DNA of 64,000 nucleotides from assembly GCF_000424585.1 (NCBI RefSeq), contig NZ_AUKE01000015.1, positions 1 to 64,000 of the forward strand, written 5' to 3'. Positions within the stretch are counted from its first letter, which is position 1, and every line of letters starts with the position of its first letter. The notes below the pieces were generated by a model that had not been told where the DNA came from, searched no databases, and saw nothing but the letters and a program-made list of their open reading frames with translations. The position numbers and the translations under genes are program-made. This DNA comes from Butyrivibrio sp. MC2013 (GTDB taxonomy: Bacteria; Bacillota; Clostridia; Lachnospirales; Lachnospiraceae). This document shows, piece by piece, positions 53,000 to 62,360 of this stretch.

Positions 53000-53059
53000 T
53001 AACAGAGGTTAAAATTCGTAATATATTCCTAATATATAGATGACTTTTAAACGTATATA

Positions 53060-53089
53060 TTGTAAACTGAAACAGTTAAAAAATATTTA
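53060..53089 (+). promoter_or_regulatory. Promoter with palindromic operator for ABC/CPBP operon
   Basis: TTGTAA (53060-53065), 18 bp, TATTTA (53084-53089). AACTG-AAA-CAGTT (53065-53077), a perfect inverted repeat, fills the spacer, so a repressor is likely. No candidate repressor gene is adjacent. Confidence 0.5.
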
Positions 53090-53121
53090 ATTGCAAAAGT
53101 TAAAGGAAAAGGAGACGATCT

Positions 53122-54060
53122 ATGTCACTTGAAGTAGTTCACCTGTCCAAAAAATACGGCGATAAAACAGCTGTTGAAGATTTAAGCTTTAGCCTGAATA
53201 ACCCCGGAGTATATGCGCTTCTGGGTACAAACGGCGCGGGCAAGAGTACCTCTATAAGGATGATACTGGGTATCCTGGAAAAAGATAGCGGAAGCGTATT
53301 GTGGAATGGCCGGGAGCTGGATCCTCACAAGATCAATGTGGGGTATCTGGCTGAAGAAAGAGGCCTCTATCCCAAGTACAGCCTTATGGACCAGCTTATG
53401 TATTTTGCAGCATTAAAGGGGATGACTCCCCAGGAAGCCAAAGAGCGTATAGAGCTTCTTGCCGACAAGCTGGAAGTGAGGGAATATCTCTTTCCGGAAA
53501 AGAAAGTAGGTAAGAGAGTAAAAGATATGACTGCAGATCAGCTCTCAAAGGGTAATCAGCAAAAGATCCAGCTGATGGCTGCACTCCTGTCAGATCCGGA
53601 GCTCCTCATCCTGGACGAGCCCTTATCTGGTCTTGATCCTGTTAATACCGACCTCTTCCGCAGCATTATCCACAAAGAGATTGATAAGGGCAAATATATC
53701 ATACTCTCATCTCACCAGATGGCAGTAATAGAGGAATTTTGCGAGGATATCACTATTCTGAACAAGGGAAAGGTGGCAGCAGGGGGCAATCTCAACGAGA
53801 TCAAGAAGTCCTACGGCAGGATCAATCTCATCGTCAAGTGTGATGAAGGCCTCTCAGATGTGGAAGCAGATCCGGGCATGACTGTCATCTCAGATACTCC
53901 TGACGGAGTGCACTTTAGAGTGCAAACAGAAGCTGTGGCACAGAATTATCTGGGAAAGCTCGCTTCTCTTGGCAAGACTGTTGTTAGATTCGAGCTTAGA
54001 GAGCCTTCGCTCCATGAAATATTTGTAGAAAAGGTAGGAGGCCATGAGATTGAAGAATAA
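53122..54060 (+). CDS. ABC-2 exporter ATPase (NatA-like)
   Basis: 312 residues. Walker A GTNGAGKST, Q-loop region YLAEERGLYPKYS, signature LSKGNQQKIQLMAALL, Walker B LLILDEPLSGLDP, H-loop LSSHQM. The AEERGLYP and LSKGNQQK forms are typical of NatA/EcsA-like drug or Na+ exporters. A DUF4162-like C-terminal tail (~235-310) follows. The ribosome site AAAGGAGA lies upstream. It overlaps the permease gene by 17 bp. Confidence 0.9.
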   Translation: MSLEVVHLSKKYGDKTAVEDLSFSLNNPGVYALLGTNGAGKSTSIRMILGILEKDSGSVLWNGRELDPHKINVGYLAEERGLYPKYSLMDQLMYFAALKGMTPQEAKERIELLADKLEVREYLFPEKKVGKRVKDMTADQLSKGNQQKIQLMAALLSDPELLILDEPLSGLDPVNTDLFRSIIHKEIDKGKYIILSSHQMAVIEEFCEDITILNKGKVAAGGNLNEIKKSYGRINLIVKCDEGLSDVEADPGMTVISDTPDGVHFRVQTEAVAQNYLGKLASLGKTVVRFELREPSLHEIFVEKVGGHEIEE

Positions 54061-55438
54061 TGATTATTATGGCCTTGGCCGGGTCATTTCCTTTGAGCTC
54101 AAATCCAGGCTAAAGAGCAGGACCTTTAAGATAGTTATGACCATTGTATGCCTGATATCTCTCTGCAGCATGCCGGGGCTCTATCTCTTTGGACTATTAT
54201 TTGGAGATGGGGCAGACGATGTTCCCGTTATTGAAGAGACTGTGATCGAGAGAGCTGCTCTATTTAACGGTATGGGTATAGAGATAGATCCTGTCTTTGA
54301 CAAGGAGAGCATATACAGGAACGTGGAAGTAGATATCACAGAGGATGAGGATGGCAGCCTTTTTGAAAAGGCGTCAGTCTCTGAAGATGTGGCACTGAGT
54401 CTTTGGGCTTCATATGATGACCGTGATGGGATAGTGATGAAGGTAGCTGCTTCTGATGATTCCATCATATCAGAGGAAGAGAGAGAAGACTTTGCTTCCT
54501 GCCTGGGAGAAGCCATCAGGCAGGGGCTTCTTGATAAGTCCGGCATTACAGAGAGCCAGGCTATGAAGCTTGGAGAAGATATTGAAGTGGACGTACTGAA
54601 GGTGACTGCTGACGGCCTGGAAGAAGCCTACTCTGATACGGACAGGGTGTCCATGGATGAATACATGGGCTTCCTCTTTGCTATGATGTTCATATTTATG
54701 TTTGTAAATATGTCAGGCAGCTCTGTTGCAGGATCTGTGGCATCAGAAAAGTCATCAAGAGTCATAGAGTACCTTCTGGTCAATGCAAGGCCTCTGGCTC
54801 TTCTTGCCGGCAAGATCGTCAGCGCCATAGTCATATGCGTGATACAGATAAGCGGCATGCTGGCCTGTGGTTTTGTATCACAGCTCCTTCTTGGCATGGT
54901 AACAGCGGGATCATCCTCGGGAGCCGCTGCAGATATAGTGGCATCAGGTCTCTGGGCAGGGATCACGATTCCGAAGCTCATCATTAGTGTGCTTGCTGTC
55001 GCTGCAGGCGTTGCCTTCTATTCAATAATAGCCGGAGTATCCGGAGCATCGGTATCCAAGATCGATGAGCTGGGAGAATCCATGAAGATATATTCTGCCA
55101 TGTCAGTGATATTCGTATATGTGGATATGGCTTTGTGCATCAGCATGCTGGCAGTTGGTTCAGGCAGTATATTTATGTACATCTGCCTCTTTGTGCCCTT
55201 TACCGGAGCCTTTATCATACCTGTACTCTTGCTGCTGGGTTATGTCAGTGAACTGCCTGCCATCATAGCTCTGCTTATCCTTATTGCTGCAGCATATCTG
55301 GCTCTTAAGATGGCTGCACTGGTATATGAAGCTATGATCCTCTTCCAGGGTAACAGGTTAAAGATAGGGGACATCGTCAAACTTGCAAAGCTCCGAGACA
55401 GCGGACGTAATTCAAGGAGAGGAGCGGATAAAGCATAA
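54044..55438 (+). CDS. ABC-2 permease (NatB-like)
   Basis: 464 residues: TM1 ~30-50, a ~170-residue extracellular domain, then about five to six spans from ~205 to 440 with the ABC-2 block MSGSSVAGSVASEKSSRVIEY. This is the normal NatB layout. The stop overlaps the next start (TAATG), so it is translated with the fusion permease. Confidence 0.85.
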   Translation: MRLKNNDYYGLGRVISFELKSRLKSRTFKIVMTIVCLISLCSMPGLYLFGLLFGDGADDVPVIEETVIERAALFNGMGIEIDPVFDKESIYRNVEVDITEDEDGSLFEKASVSEDVALSLWASYDDRDGIVMKVAASDDSIISEEEREDFASCLGEAIRQGLLDKSGITESQAMKLGEDIEVDVLKVTADGLEEAYSDTDRVSMDEYMGFLFAMMFIFMFVNMSGSSVAGSVASEKSSRVIEYLLVNARPLALLAGKIVSAIVICVIQISGMLACGFVSQLLLGMVTAGSSSGAAADIVASGLWAGITIPKLIISVLAVAAGVAFYSIIAGVSGASVSKIDELGESMKIYSAMSVIFVYVDMALCISMLAVGSGSIFMYICLFVPFTGAFIIPVLLLLGYVSELPAIIALLILIAAAYLALKMAALVYEAMILFQGNRLKIGDIVKLAKLRDSGRNSRRGADKA

Positions 55439-57756
55439 TGAAAAACTGGCTTGAAGTATTTAAATTCACTCTTAAGCAGCAGATAAAGAATAAGCGCTTT
55501 GGCAGGGTGACAGTGATCATAGCACTGGTATTTTTGATCATAGGTCTTTTGTCAGATTGCCTGATGGCTGTAATGGAAAAGGACACCGGTTCGAAAGCCG
55601 AAGAAGAAAGCTCTGTAACTACTGTTTGCATGATCAACAGCAGCGATCTGCCTGATCCTGATACGGATATATTTATGAGGGATAAGGGCGCCAAATATAG
55701 GAAACTGACCTTTGTCTCTTCAAATCTGGACAGAGATAGCATAGTCAATGATCCATATATAGTTGAAGGCTTTGATCCTGCGAGGGGACTTGTTGTGGAG
55801 GTCACAGGAAATGAAGGAGATTACGGCCTGAATGTGATCATGCCTGCCTCGTCTTCCCTTGATAAGTCGGATGCCAGGGATCTGGGCTATGATCTTGACA
55901 AGACAATATTTGATTCCAGGCTGGATGCCCTTGGTATAGATGAGAAGAGCGCAAATATCATCCAGAGCGATGTGAGCGTAGAGATCATCAAAGAAGAGCC
56001 TGCAGCAGTGGAAAACACAGAAGACGAAGATGAGAAAGCAAAAGGAGCCTTGGCAGAAGTTCTAAGAAGCCTCCTTCCCATGCTGCTGATGCTGATCCTC
56101 TATATGATGATCATCTTGTACAATCAGAGCATCGGTTCTCTTGTGAGTCTTGAGAAGACCAGTAAGCTCATGGAATATATACTGACCCTCACTGAGGCTC
56201 CCGCAGTGATATTTGGTAAAGTAATGGCTGTAGCAGTATCTGCGGCTTTTCAGGTGACTCTTTGGGGAGCGTGTGTGGTAGCTGGCTTTGTAATAGGGGA
56301 TCCCATTTCCAGGAGCCTTATAAATCCCGGCTATTCCAATCCGGCTGTAATGGTTGCAGAATCCCTTTTTGGTTCTGTGTCCCATATGGTATTTCCTGTT
56401 ATACTGACCTTTATCACCTTTATGGCAGGCTTTGTATTCTTCTGTACCCTGGCAGCGCTTTTTGCTTCCTTTGCTGCAGAGCCGGAAGAAGTCAGCCAGA
56501 CAGTGGGTCTGTCTACATTTGTGATACTTATAGGCTTTTTGGCAGACATGTATATCCCTATGATCAGCGATGCTGCTATTATCAAGAAGATATTGTATTT
56601 TATCCCTGTAACAGCTACCTTTGCTCTGCCCGGGGATATCCTTACAGCCCTTGTATCTCCTCTTGAAGGCATTATCTTTACGTTGATCCTGATAGTATGG
56701 GTTGTGGTATTTGCCATTATTGCGGGACGTGTATACCAAAACAGGGTGTTTGCAAACGGTACCAAGAACATTGGAAGAGAGATGCTTCGCGAGATAGGCA
56801 GCGCTATCCTGGCAGGAAAGGGTGGCAAGTCATTTAGCAAAGAAGTAGCTGAAAACGAGGACAAAGCCCACAAAGCATATACCATGCTGGGATTGTCTCT
56901 TGCAGTATATCTGCTCATTACCAATTACCTGGCAGGACAGATAGCCATGGTACTGGGACAGATGGCTTCAGCCAGGACGGGCGAAGGCGTCATGGAAGCT
57001 CTCTATTCCGGAGACCTGATATATGTCATCAATATCATTGCTGCATATTGCATAGGCTTTCCTGTATTCCTTCTGATGACCAGGGCTCTGCCTTCCTGCA
57101 AAAAGAAAAATGAGTCTCTGCCTTTCTGGAAGCTTGCTGCGTTCTTTTTTGCTGCAGTATCACTGACCTTTATCATAGCTATATTTACAAATATGGCTGC
57201 TGATTATATATCAGGCGGAGAAGCAAATAACAGCTGGGTACAGATGATATCCTCGGGAGAGAGTCTCCTTGGCAGCATCATGGCTGCATTTTTGGGACCT
57301 GTCATAGAAGAGCTGATATTCAGAAAGGTCATGATAGACAAGATGAGGCAGTACGGCTCATTCACGGCTATTATCCTCTCAGCTGTGGCATTTGGCCTTT
57401 TCCACTGCAATTTCTTCCAGATATTCTATGCGGCTGTGATCGGATTGATATTTGGATATGTATACGTGCGAAGTGGACGAATTCGTTATACAATAGTAAT
57501 GCATATCCTCTTAAACAGCATGAGCGTATTTATATATCCTTATAGCGAGAGGCTCTTTGACATCGTCCAGAAATCCTGTATAGTACTGGGAATCCTGAGC
57601 ATATTCCTGCTGATATTTAAAGGTGATATACATTTGGATAAGGAAGATAAGGAGCTCCCTGCTGCTCTGGGTATAAGGAGTGCATTTATCTCAAGGGGCG
57701 TACTGCTGTTCATAGCGGTAAGCGTGTTACTGACAATCTATACATTTATTCAATGA
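55438..57756 (+). CDS. ABC-2 permease fused to CPBP intramembrane protease
   Basis: 772 residues. Residues 1-~440 repeat the NatB layout (TM1 ~22-45, extracellular domain with an acidic end ENTEDEDEKAKG, then six spans, block IGSLVSLEKTSKLMEY). Residues ~480-770 add a CPBP (Abi/CaaX protease) domain with its motifs: E624-E625-x3-R629 in EELIFRKVM, FGLFHCNFFQ, and HILLN. So one chain couples an exporter half with a putative membrane protease. A free CPBP gene follows. Such fusions may process or degrade exported peptides or serve immunity; this is inference. Confidence 0.85.
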   Translation: MKNWLEVFKFTLKQQIKNKRFGRVTVIIALVFLIIGLLSDCLMAVMEKDTGSKAEEESSVTTVCMINSSDLPDPDTDIFMRDKGAKYRKLTFVSSNLDRDSIVNDPYIVEGFDPARGLVVEVTGNEGDYGLNVIMPASSSLDKSDARDLGYDLDKTIFDSRLDALGIDEKSANIIQSDVSVEIIKEEPAAVENTEDEDEKAKGALAEVLRSLLPMLLMLILYMMIILYNQSIGSLVSLEKTSKLMEYILTLTEAPAVIFGKVMAVAVSAAFQVTLWGACVVAGFVIGDPISRSLINPGYSNPAVMVAESLFGSVSHMVFPVILTFITFMAGFVFFCTLAALFASFAAEPEEVSQTVGLSTFVILIGFLADMYIPMISDAAIIKKILYFIPVTATFALPGDILTALVSPLEGIIFTLILIVWVVVFAIIAGRVYQNRVFANGTKNIGREMLREIGSAILAGKGGKSFSKEVAENEDKAHKAYTMLGLSLAVYLLITNYLAGQIAMVLGQMASARTGEGVMEALYSGDLIYVINIIAAYCIGFPVFLLMTRALPSCKKKNESLPFWKLAAFFFAAVSLTFIIAIFTNMAADYISGGEANNSWVQMISSGESLLGSIMAAFLGPVIEELIFRKVMIDKMRQYGSFTAIILSAVAFGLFHCNFFQIFYAAVIGLIFGYVYVRSGRIRYTIVMHILLNSMSVFIYPYSERLFDIVQKSCIVLGILSIFLLIFKGDIHLDKEDKELPAALGIRSAFISRGVLLFIAVSVLLTIYTFIQ

Positions 57757-57808
57757 TCGGAGCCTGATGTTTGATATGGCCCCGGTCTGACAGGAGCCAT
57801 ATCAATTG

Positions 57809-58858
57809 ATGGAAGTAAATAATAATAATTCTAATACAGCTAATACTGCGTGGCCGGATATGTATTATCCGGCTGCCAGAAAAAGCTATAATCACATAGG
57901 CTGGACACTGGTAGCCTATCTTATTATCAGTATTGTGGTACAGGTGGTGCTGCTGATACTTGCGCCGTATTTGGAGAAGATGAACATTCTTGGATTCAGG
58001 ACTGAGGATGAATCCCTATATACCAGTATTCTCATAAGCATGTATCTCATAGCATTTCCCATAGCATATCTTATAGGCAATTCTCTGCCTTCCTTTAAGC
58101 CATCCAAAGAAAAGGTGGGATTTTATAAGCTGCTGTCATATTATATGATGGTATTTCCCCTGTCATTTATCCTGAATATATTCAGCAGCTGGCTTGCTGA
58201 TATCATCAGCGGCGGCAAAGCGGTAAATGCTATAGATGAGATCGCAGGCAGTGACTCCCCTTATGCCATTTTAATGGTGGTTGTGATAGGACCGCTTGTG
58301 GAGGAGCTGATCTTTAGAAAGCTGATGATAGACAAGACAGCCATATTTGGTGAAGCTGCTGCAGTATTGTTCTCAGCGCTGTGCTTTAGCCTTTTTCATA
58401 TGAATCTCTATCAGACCTTTTATACCTTTGTCATAGGCCTGGTATTTGCATTTATTTATATTAGGACCGGCAGGATATGGATCACGGTGGTCTTCCATAT
58501 GTTCTTTAATTTCTGGGGTTCGGTGGTCCCGACCATAGTGCTGAAGGCCGGAGATGAGATCATGGATAGCGCCCTTTCGGATCCTGCTGCTTTTGAGAAG
58601 TTTATCAGTTCGGGAGATGGGGTAAGCGTGGCCGCAATGGTTTCCTTGATGGCCTTTGACCTTTGTCAGCTGATCCTGGTAGTGGGCGGAATAGTATGTA
58701 TCATAGTCAATCTGGCAAGAAAAGAGTTTACTTTTAAGCCTGCGAGAGCTCAGGTGAGTCGCCTGGTTCTTGCGCGTGCATCGTATCTTAATGCGGGCTT
58801 TATTGTTTTTGCTATTCTCTGCCTGCTCATGACTGTTGCGAATTTGTTTGCGTCCTGA
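57809..58858 (+). CDS. CPBP family intramembrane metalloprotease
   Basis: 349 residues, about eight spans. Catalytic motifs EELIFRKLM (E165, E166, R170), FSLFHMNLYQ and HMFFNF are intact. It is very like the C-terminal domain of the upstream fusion, so probably a duplicate. CPBP proteins cleave prenylated or bacteriocin-like substrates or act as immunity factors. The start is either TTG 57806 or ATG 57809; AGGAG is at 57792. Confidence 0.85.
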   Translation: MEVNNNNSNTANTAWPDMYYPAARKSYNHIGWTLVAYLIISIVVQVVLLILAPYLEKMNILGFRTEDESLYTSILISMYLIAFPIAYLIGNSLPSFKPSKEKVGFYKLLSYYMMVFPLSFILNIFSSWLADIISGGKAVNAIDEIAGSDSPYAILMVVVIGPLVEELIFRKLMIDKTAIFGEAAAVLFSALCFSLFHMNLYQTFYTFVIGLVFAFIYIRTGRIWITVVFHMFFNFWGSVVPTIVLKAGDEIMDSALSDPAAFEKFISSGDGVSVAAMVSLMAFDLCQLILVVGGIVCIIVNLARKEFTFKPARAQVSRLVLARASYLNAGFIVFAILCLLMTVANLFAS

Positions 58859-58898
58859 TAAGGGCTTGTAACAGGACTGCTTTATGTGGTGAATATAT

Positions 58899-61067
58899 AT
58901 GTCAGATGAAATGAATGAGGGCATGTCTGCAATAAATAAGCAGCTAGGCCCGGTGAACAAGGGTGCTTCTGCCAAAAAGAGGCATCATCATAGGAAAAGA
59001 AAAGGTACAGAGAGGTTCATGCCGGGAGGCCAGAGGGCATACGGTATGGTCTTGTCTTATGTGGAGCACATGAATCCCTATGACCTGATAATGCAGGATA
59101 CGGAGCTTTTATCAGAGCTTCGCGGGGATCTGTGCTCTTTTTTGGAAAATCAGAGAGTGACCTATTTTCATGCTGAAGAGGATGTAAGCGAAAAGACTTA
59201 CGACAAATTCCTATCCATGCTTTCTGAGAGAGGCCTTCAGATCATGCTCAGCAGAGCGATGAGGGGAGCTCTTTATCAGAGGATAGAAAAGAAGATCATA
59301 AACTCTTCCGAAGATGTGAAGGCATTTCTGGATTCCTGTGAAAGCCCAAAGCAGGGCAAGAGAGTAAGGACACTGATCAAGTCCAGAGTCTTTAATATGG
59401 TCATGGATCCTCTGGTAAGACAGCTCTGCAGCGATATGAGCATAGAGGAAGTAAGGCTCCATATTGGCCGTAATCCCAGGTACATGGAGGCTGAGAAGGC
59501 CAGGCAGGAGAGGGATGCCAGGGAAGAAGCCCTGACTGCCAATATCCTGAGGGAGATACCAGATCACTATCCTGATCTATACCCCGCTGCCAGGAGGATG
59601 AAGAGACATTTTATCATACATATAGGACCTACCAATTCCGGCAAGACCTATGATGCCATCCAGGCTCTTGAAAGGGCCGAAGAAGGAATATACCTGGGAC
59701 CCTTAAGACTCCTGGCCCATGAAGTGTACGAGAGACTTACTGCCGACGGAGTGCCCTGCAGGATGAAGACCGGCGAAGAGGATCTCTGTCCTGAGGTCAA
59801 AAAGCATCAGGCTTCTACCATTGAGATGATGGATGCAGCCAGGCACTACAATGTGGCTGTCATAGATGAGATACAGATGATCGCCGACAGGCAAAGGGGC
59901 AGGATGTGGACTGCAGCTATCCTTGGCGTGTGCGCAGACGAAGTCCATCTCTGCGGTGCCCGGGAGGCTCTTGATATAGTGACCGACCTTATCGAAGACT
60001 GCGGCGATAGCTATGAGCTGGTACAACACGAAAGGGCTACAAAGCTCATAGTGGAAAGTGACAGATTTGTATTTCCTGATAATGTGCAGGACAAGGACGC
60101 TTTGATAGTATTCAGTAAGCGCAATGTGCTGGCCTGCGCAGCAGAGCTCCAGAGCCGGGGCATATCCTGTTCTATCATATACGGAGCTCTTCCCTATGAT
60201 GTGCGCAAGGAAGAGGTCAGGAAGTTTGCAGAAGGTGAGAACAAGGTGGTAGTAGCCACTGATGCCATAGGAATGGGCATGAACCTGCCTATTCGAAGAG
60301 TGGTATTTTTGGAGTCGGAGAAATTCGACGGTGTTGTAAAGAGGGTCCTTTCTACTCAGGAGATACTCCAGATAGGTGGAAGGGCCGGCAGACGCGGCCT
60401 TTTTGATACAGGCTATGTCAATGCCGAGTTCCGTAAGGGCCTTATCAAGAAAGCTTTTGTGTCTGAAGTTGAGCCTATAGAGAGGGTAGCCCTGCCCTTC
60501 CCCGAGTCTCTTCTTGGCCTTGAGGGCAAGCTCTCTGATATATTTGCCAAATGGGGTGCTATACAGGAGGAAAATGATGAGTTTGACAAGGCGGATCTGT
60601 CCGTAGAGATCAAGCTATGTAAATTCCTGGAGCAAAAGACTGATGATAAGGAGCTGATCTACAAATTTATAACAGTTCCCTTTGATGAAGACAATGTGAT
60701 CCTATTTGGTATATGGGAAGAAATGGTGGACTGCGAGATAGAGGGCGAAGTCTTTGATTACAGAAGGGCCATGCCTGAAGTCTCCATGAAGGAGAACAGC
60801 TATGGTCCGGGAGACCTGTCCCTTTTGGAAGACTATTATCAGATATGTGACCTTATATGCTATTATCTGACCAGGTTTGGTGAGCCTGAGGACTATGATG
60901 AAGTAAGTGAGCTGCGTTCTGTGGTGGCAGTCAGGATCATGGAGGTACTCTCCAGGCAGGAGCTCCAGGGCAGGAAGTGCCGCCGCTGCGGCAAGCCCAT
61001 TAAATGGAACTATCCCTATAATATATGTGAGAATTGTTACGCATCCTCAAGGACCATATGGTATTGA
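58899..61067 (+). CDS. SUV3-like DExH RNA helicase with C-terminal zinc ribbon
   Basis: 722 residues. A basic N-terminus (KKRHHHRKRK), a helical region ~45-235, helicase core with Walker A GPTNSGKT (243-250), DEIQM box, SAT-like region replaced by HLCGARE, motif V VATDAIGMGMNL, motif VI QIGGRAGRRG, a helical SUV3-type C-terminal part, and a final zinc ribbon CRRCGKP with CENC. The GPTNSGKT/DEIQM/GGRAGRRG set is the mark of SUV3, the mitochondrial RNA-decay helicase. A bacterial form likely unwinds structured RNA. Confidence 0.85.
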   Translation: MSDEMNEGMSAINKQLGPVNKGASAKKRHHHRKRKGTERFMPGGQRAYGMVLSYVEHMNPYDLIMQDTELLSELRGDLCSFLENQRVTYFHAEEDVSEKTYDKFLSMLSERGLQIMLSRAMRGALYQRIEKKIINSSEDVKAFLDSCESPKQGKRVRTLIKSRVFNMVMDPLVRQLCSDMSIEEVRLHIGRNPRYMEAEKARQERDAREEALTANILREIPDHYPDLYPAARRMKRHFIIHIGPTNSGKTYDAIQALERAEEGIYLGPLRLLAHEVYERLTADGVPCRMKTGEEDLCPEVKKHQASTIEMMDAARHYNVAVIDEIQMIADRQRGRMWTAAILGVCADEVHLCGAREALDIVTDLIEDCGDSYELVQHERATKLIVESDRFVFPDNVQDKDALIVFSKRNVLACAAELQSRGISCSIIYGALPYDVRKEEVRKFAEGENKVVVATDAIGMGMNLPIRRVVFLESEKFDGVVKRVLSTQEILQIGGRAGRRGLFDTGYVNAEFRKGLIKKAFVSEVEPIERVALPFPESLLGLEGKLSDIFAKWGAIQEENDEFDKADLSVEIKLCKFLEQKTDDKELIYKFITVPFDEDNVILFGIWEEMVDCEIEGEVFDYRRAMPEVSMKENSYGPGDLSLLEDYYQICDLICYYLTRFGEPEDYDEVSELRSVVAVRIMEVLSRQELQGRKCRRCGKPIKWNYPYNICENCYASSRTIWY

Positions 61068-61088
61068 GATAGTATATTACATTATAAG

Positions 61089-61131
61089 ATCTCCCAAAAA
61101 TGCTTTGAAAGGCGATTTTGGGAGATTTTTT
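61089..61131 (+). terminator. Terminator after the helicase gene
   Basis: ATCTCCCAAAA (61089-61099) pairs with TTTTGGGAGAT (61116-61126), followed by a T-run. Confidence 0.88.
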
Positions 61132-61172
61132 GCTGATAAATATATTTTTTGTAACATTTTTGCAATAATTAC

Positions 61173-61201
61173 TGGACAAAACCAAAAGTATATTGTAATA
61201 T
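61173..61201 (+). promoter_or_regulatory. Promoter of the 61.2-kb ncRNA
   Basis: TGGACA (61173-61178), 17 bp, TAATAT (61196-61201). No ORF follows; a structured, terminator-ended segment does. Confidence 0.6.
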
Positions 61202-61207
61202 ACTATT

Positions 61208-61504
61208 AGTTGATGCGGCTCGTATGTGATATATACAATGCTGTAGCAAGTTGGTTTAGGGAATTTTAGAGAAAGAAGAAAGAGAAGCTTTAAGATTTCC
61301 GTAACAATCGGGTTATCCTCCGAATTTACCCGTTCGGAGTTTACCACCGGGTAGCCCTACTGCCCGGGTATATCATCCCTGTGCAGCCGAAAGATTTTGA
61401 CATCTCGCCAGGACATCAAAAACACCCCTTTCGGCTTGCAGCACCAATCACTTAACCCCTAACGAAGGAAAAAGCGTCGATGTTTACCCCGTCGACGTTT
61501 TTTT
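61208..61504 (+). ncRNA. Structured noncoding RNA (raiA-motif-like)
   Basis: About 297 nt between a promoter and an intrinsic terminator (CGTCGA 61475-61480/TCGACG 61492-61497, T-run 61498-61504), with no plausible ORF. Perfect helices are CTCCGAA/TTCGGAG (61318-61324, 61333-61339), CCGGG/CCCGG in 61347-61367, GTGC plus AGCCGAAAG (61381-61393) with CTTTCGGCT plus GCAC (61429-61444), and TTTTGA/TCAAAA inside. The TTTACC loops and the GTGCAGCCGAAAG arm remind me of the raiA RNA motif of Firmicutes. That name is a recollection, not a search result. Confidence 0.6.
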
Positions 61505-61531
61505 CGTGTATCGTAGTTACAGGAAGTAACC

Positions 61532-61569
61532 CGACATGTTTAGAAGTGCAGGGATGCACTTCTATGTCG
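61532..61569. repeat. Strong hairpin downstream of the ncRNA
   Basis: CGACAT (61532-61537) with ATGTCG (61564-61569), and AGAAGTGCA (61542-61550) with TGCACTTCT (61555-61563) around a GGGA tetraloop. There is no T-run on either strand, so it is not a standard terminator. Confidence 0.6.
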
Positions 61570-61621
61570 TTGTATATTAAAACCCCTACGTTTTATACAT
61601 GAAAGAATTAAAAACTACGAT

Positions 61622-62113
61622 CTATATCTGTATTCCCCTTAGGAAGGCTTCTATCCTGGGACGTTCCTCTTCTTCATTGCGAAGGGGGTCCTTGACGGAT
61701 AGTGTACCCACTACATTGTTGCCTGTCAGGCTGTCCTCCAGCTTTAACAGCATCTTGTCGGCATTGCCGCTGGAAGAACTTACTATGAGATATATCCTCT
61801 TACCCTGAAGATGATTCTCCTTAAGAAAAGTTCCAAGAGCCGGTGCGTAGCTGCCTGCCCACACAGGTGTTGCTATTATGATCTGGCTGTAATCGCTTAG
61901 GTTGTATTTGCAGGGCACGATCCTTGGTAATCGTCCAAGTACCACATCCATACCACCTAGAAGGATCTTGCCTATGCCTTTTTTGGGCGGCTCCCTGTCA
62001 GGTTCAAGCCTGAACAGATCGGCCGGAAGCTCTTTGCTGACAATGCGGGAAATATATTCAACATTGCCCTCAAATGAATAATAGACCATTAGTATTCTGC
62101 CGGTCTCTGCCAT
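61622..62113 (-). CDS. Flavodoxin-family protein
   Basis: 163 residues with a flavodoxin-like fold: the start ILMVYYSFEGNVEYISRIVS is the FMN phosphate loop, ATPVWAGSYAPAL the second flavin loop, and LIVSSSSGNADK the third. It probably carries electrons or reduces small molecules using FMN. It has a variant phosphate loop (SFEGNVEYI rather than T-x-T-G-N-T). It is transcribed divergently from the kinase gene at 62361. Confidence 0.85.
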   Translation of the reverse strand: MAETGRILMVYYSFEGNVEYISRIVSKELPADLFRLEPDREPPKKGIGKILLGGMDVVLGRLPRIVPCKYNLSDYSQIIIATPVWAGSYAPALGTFLKENHLQGKRIYLIVSSSSGNADKMLLKLEDSLTGNNVVGTLSVKDPLRNEEEERPRIEAFLRGIQI

Positions 62114-62360
62114 ACAACTCCCCCGTTTATATAAGCTTATAATAACTATTCAATAAATAGATACCCATAGGACATTCTAAAAGATATGAGCCATGGATAC
62201 AACTACAATATCCTTAAACATTGGTAACATTTATGTTAAAAAATCGGGAAGAGTCTTTATATTATTTCGTCTGTGTTATACTTCTTATATAGATATGATG
62301 ATGCAGGCGCCTGACAGGCATCTGCCATTTTGCATCAGATCAGAATCAGAGGACATAAGA

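Noticed and set aside
56062..56739. 225-aa ORF antisense to the permease-CPBP gene
   Set aside because: Shadow frame rich in Tyr/His/Lys, typical of the reverse complement of membrane-protein codons.
62193..62360. 56-residue N-terminal extension of the sensor kinase
   Set aside because: There is no ribosome site at 62193, and AGAGG before ATG 62361 gives the normal kinase start with TM1 at residue 10.
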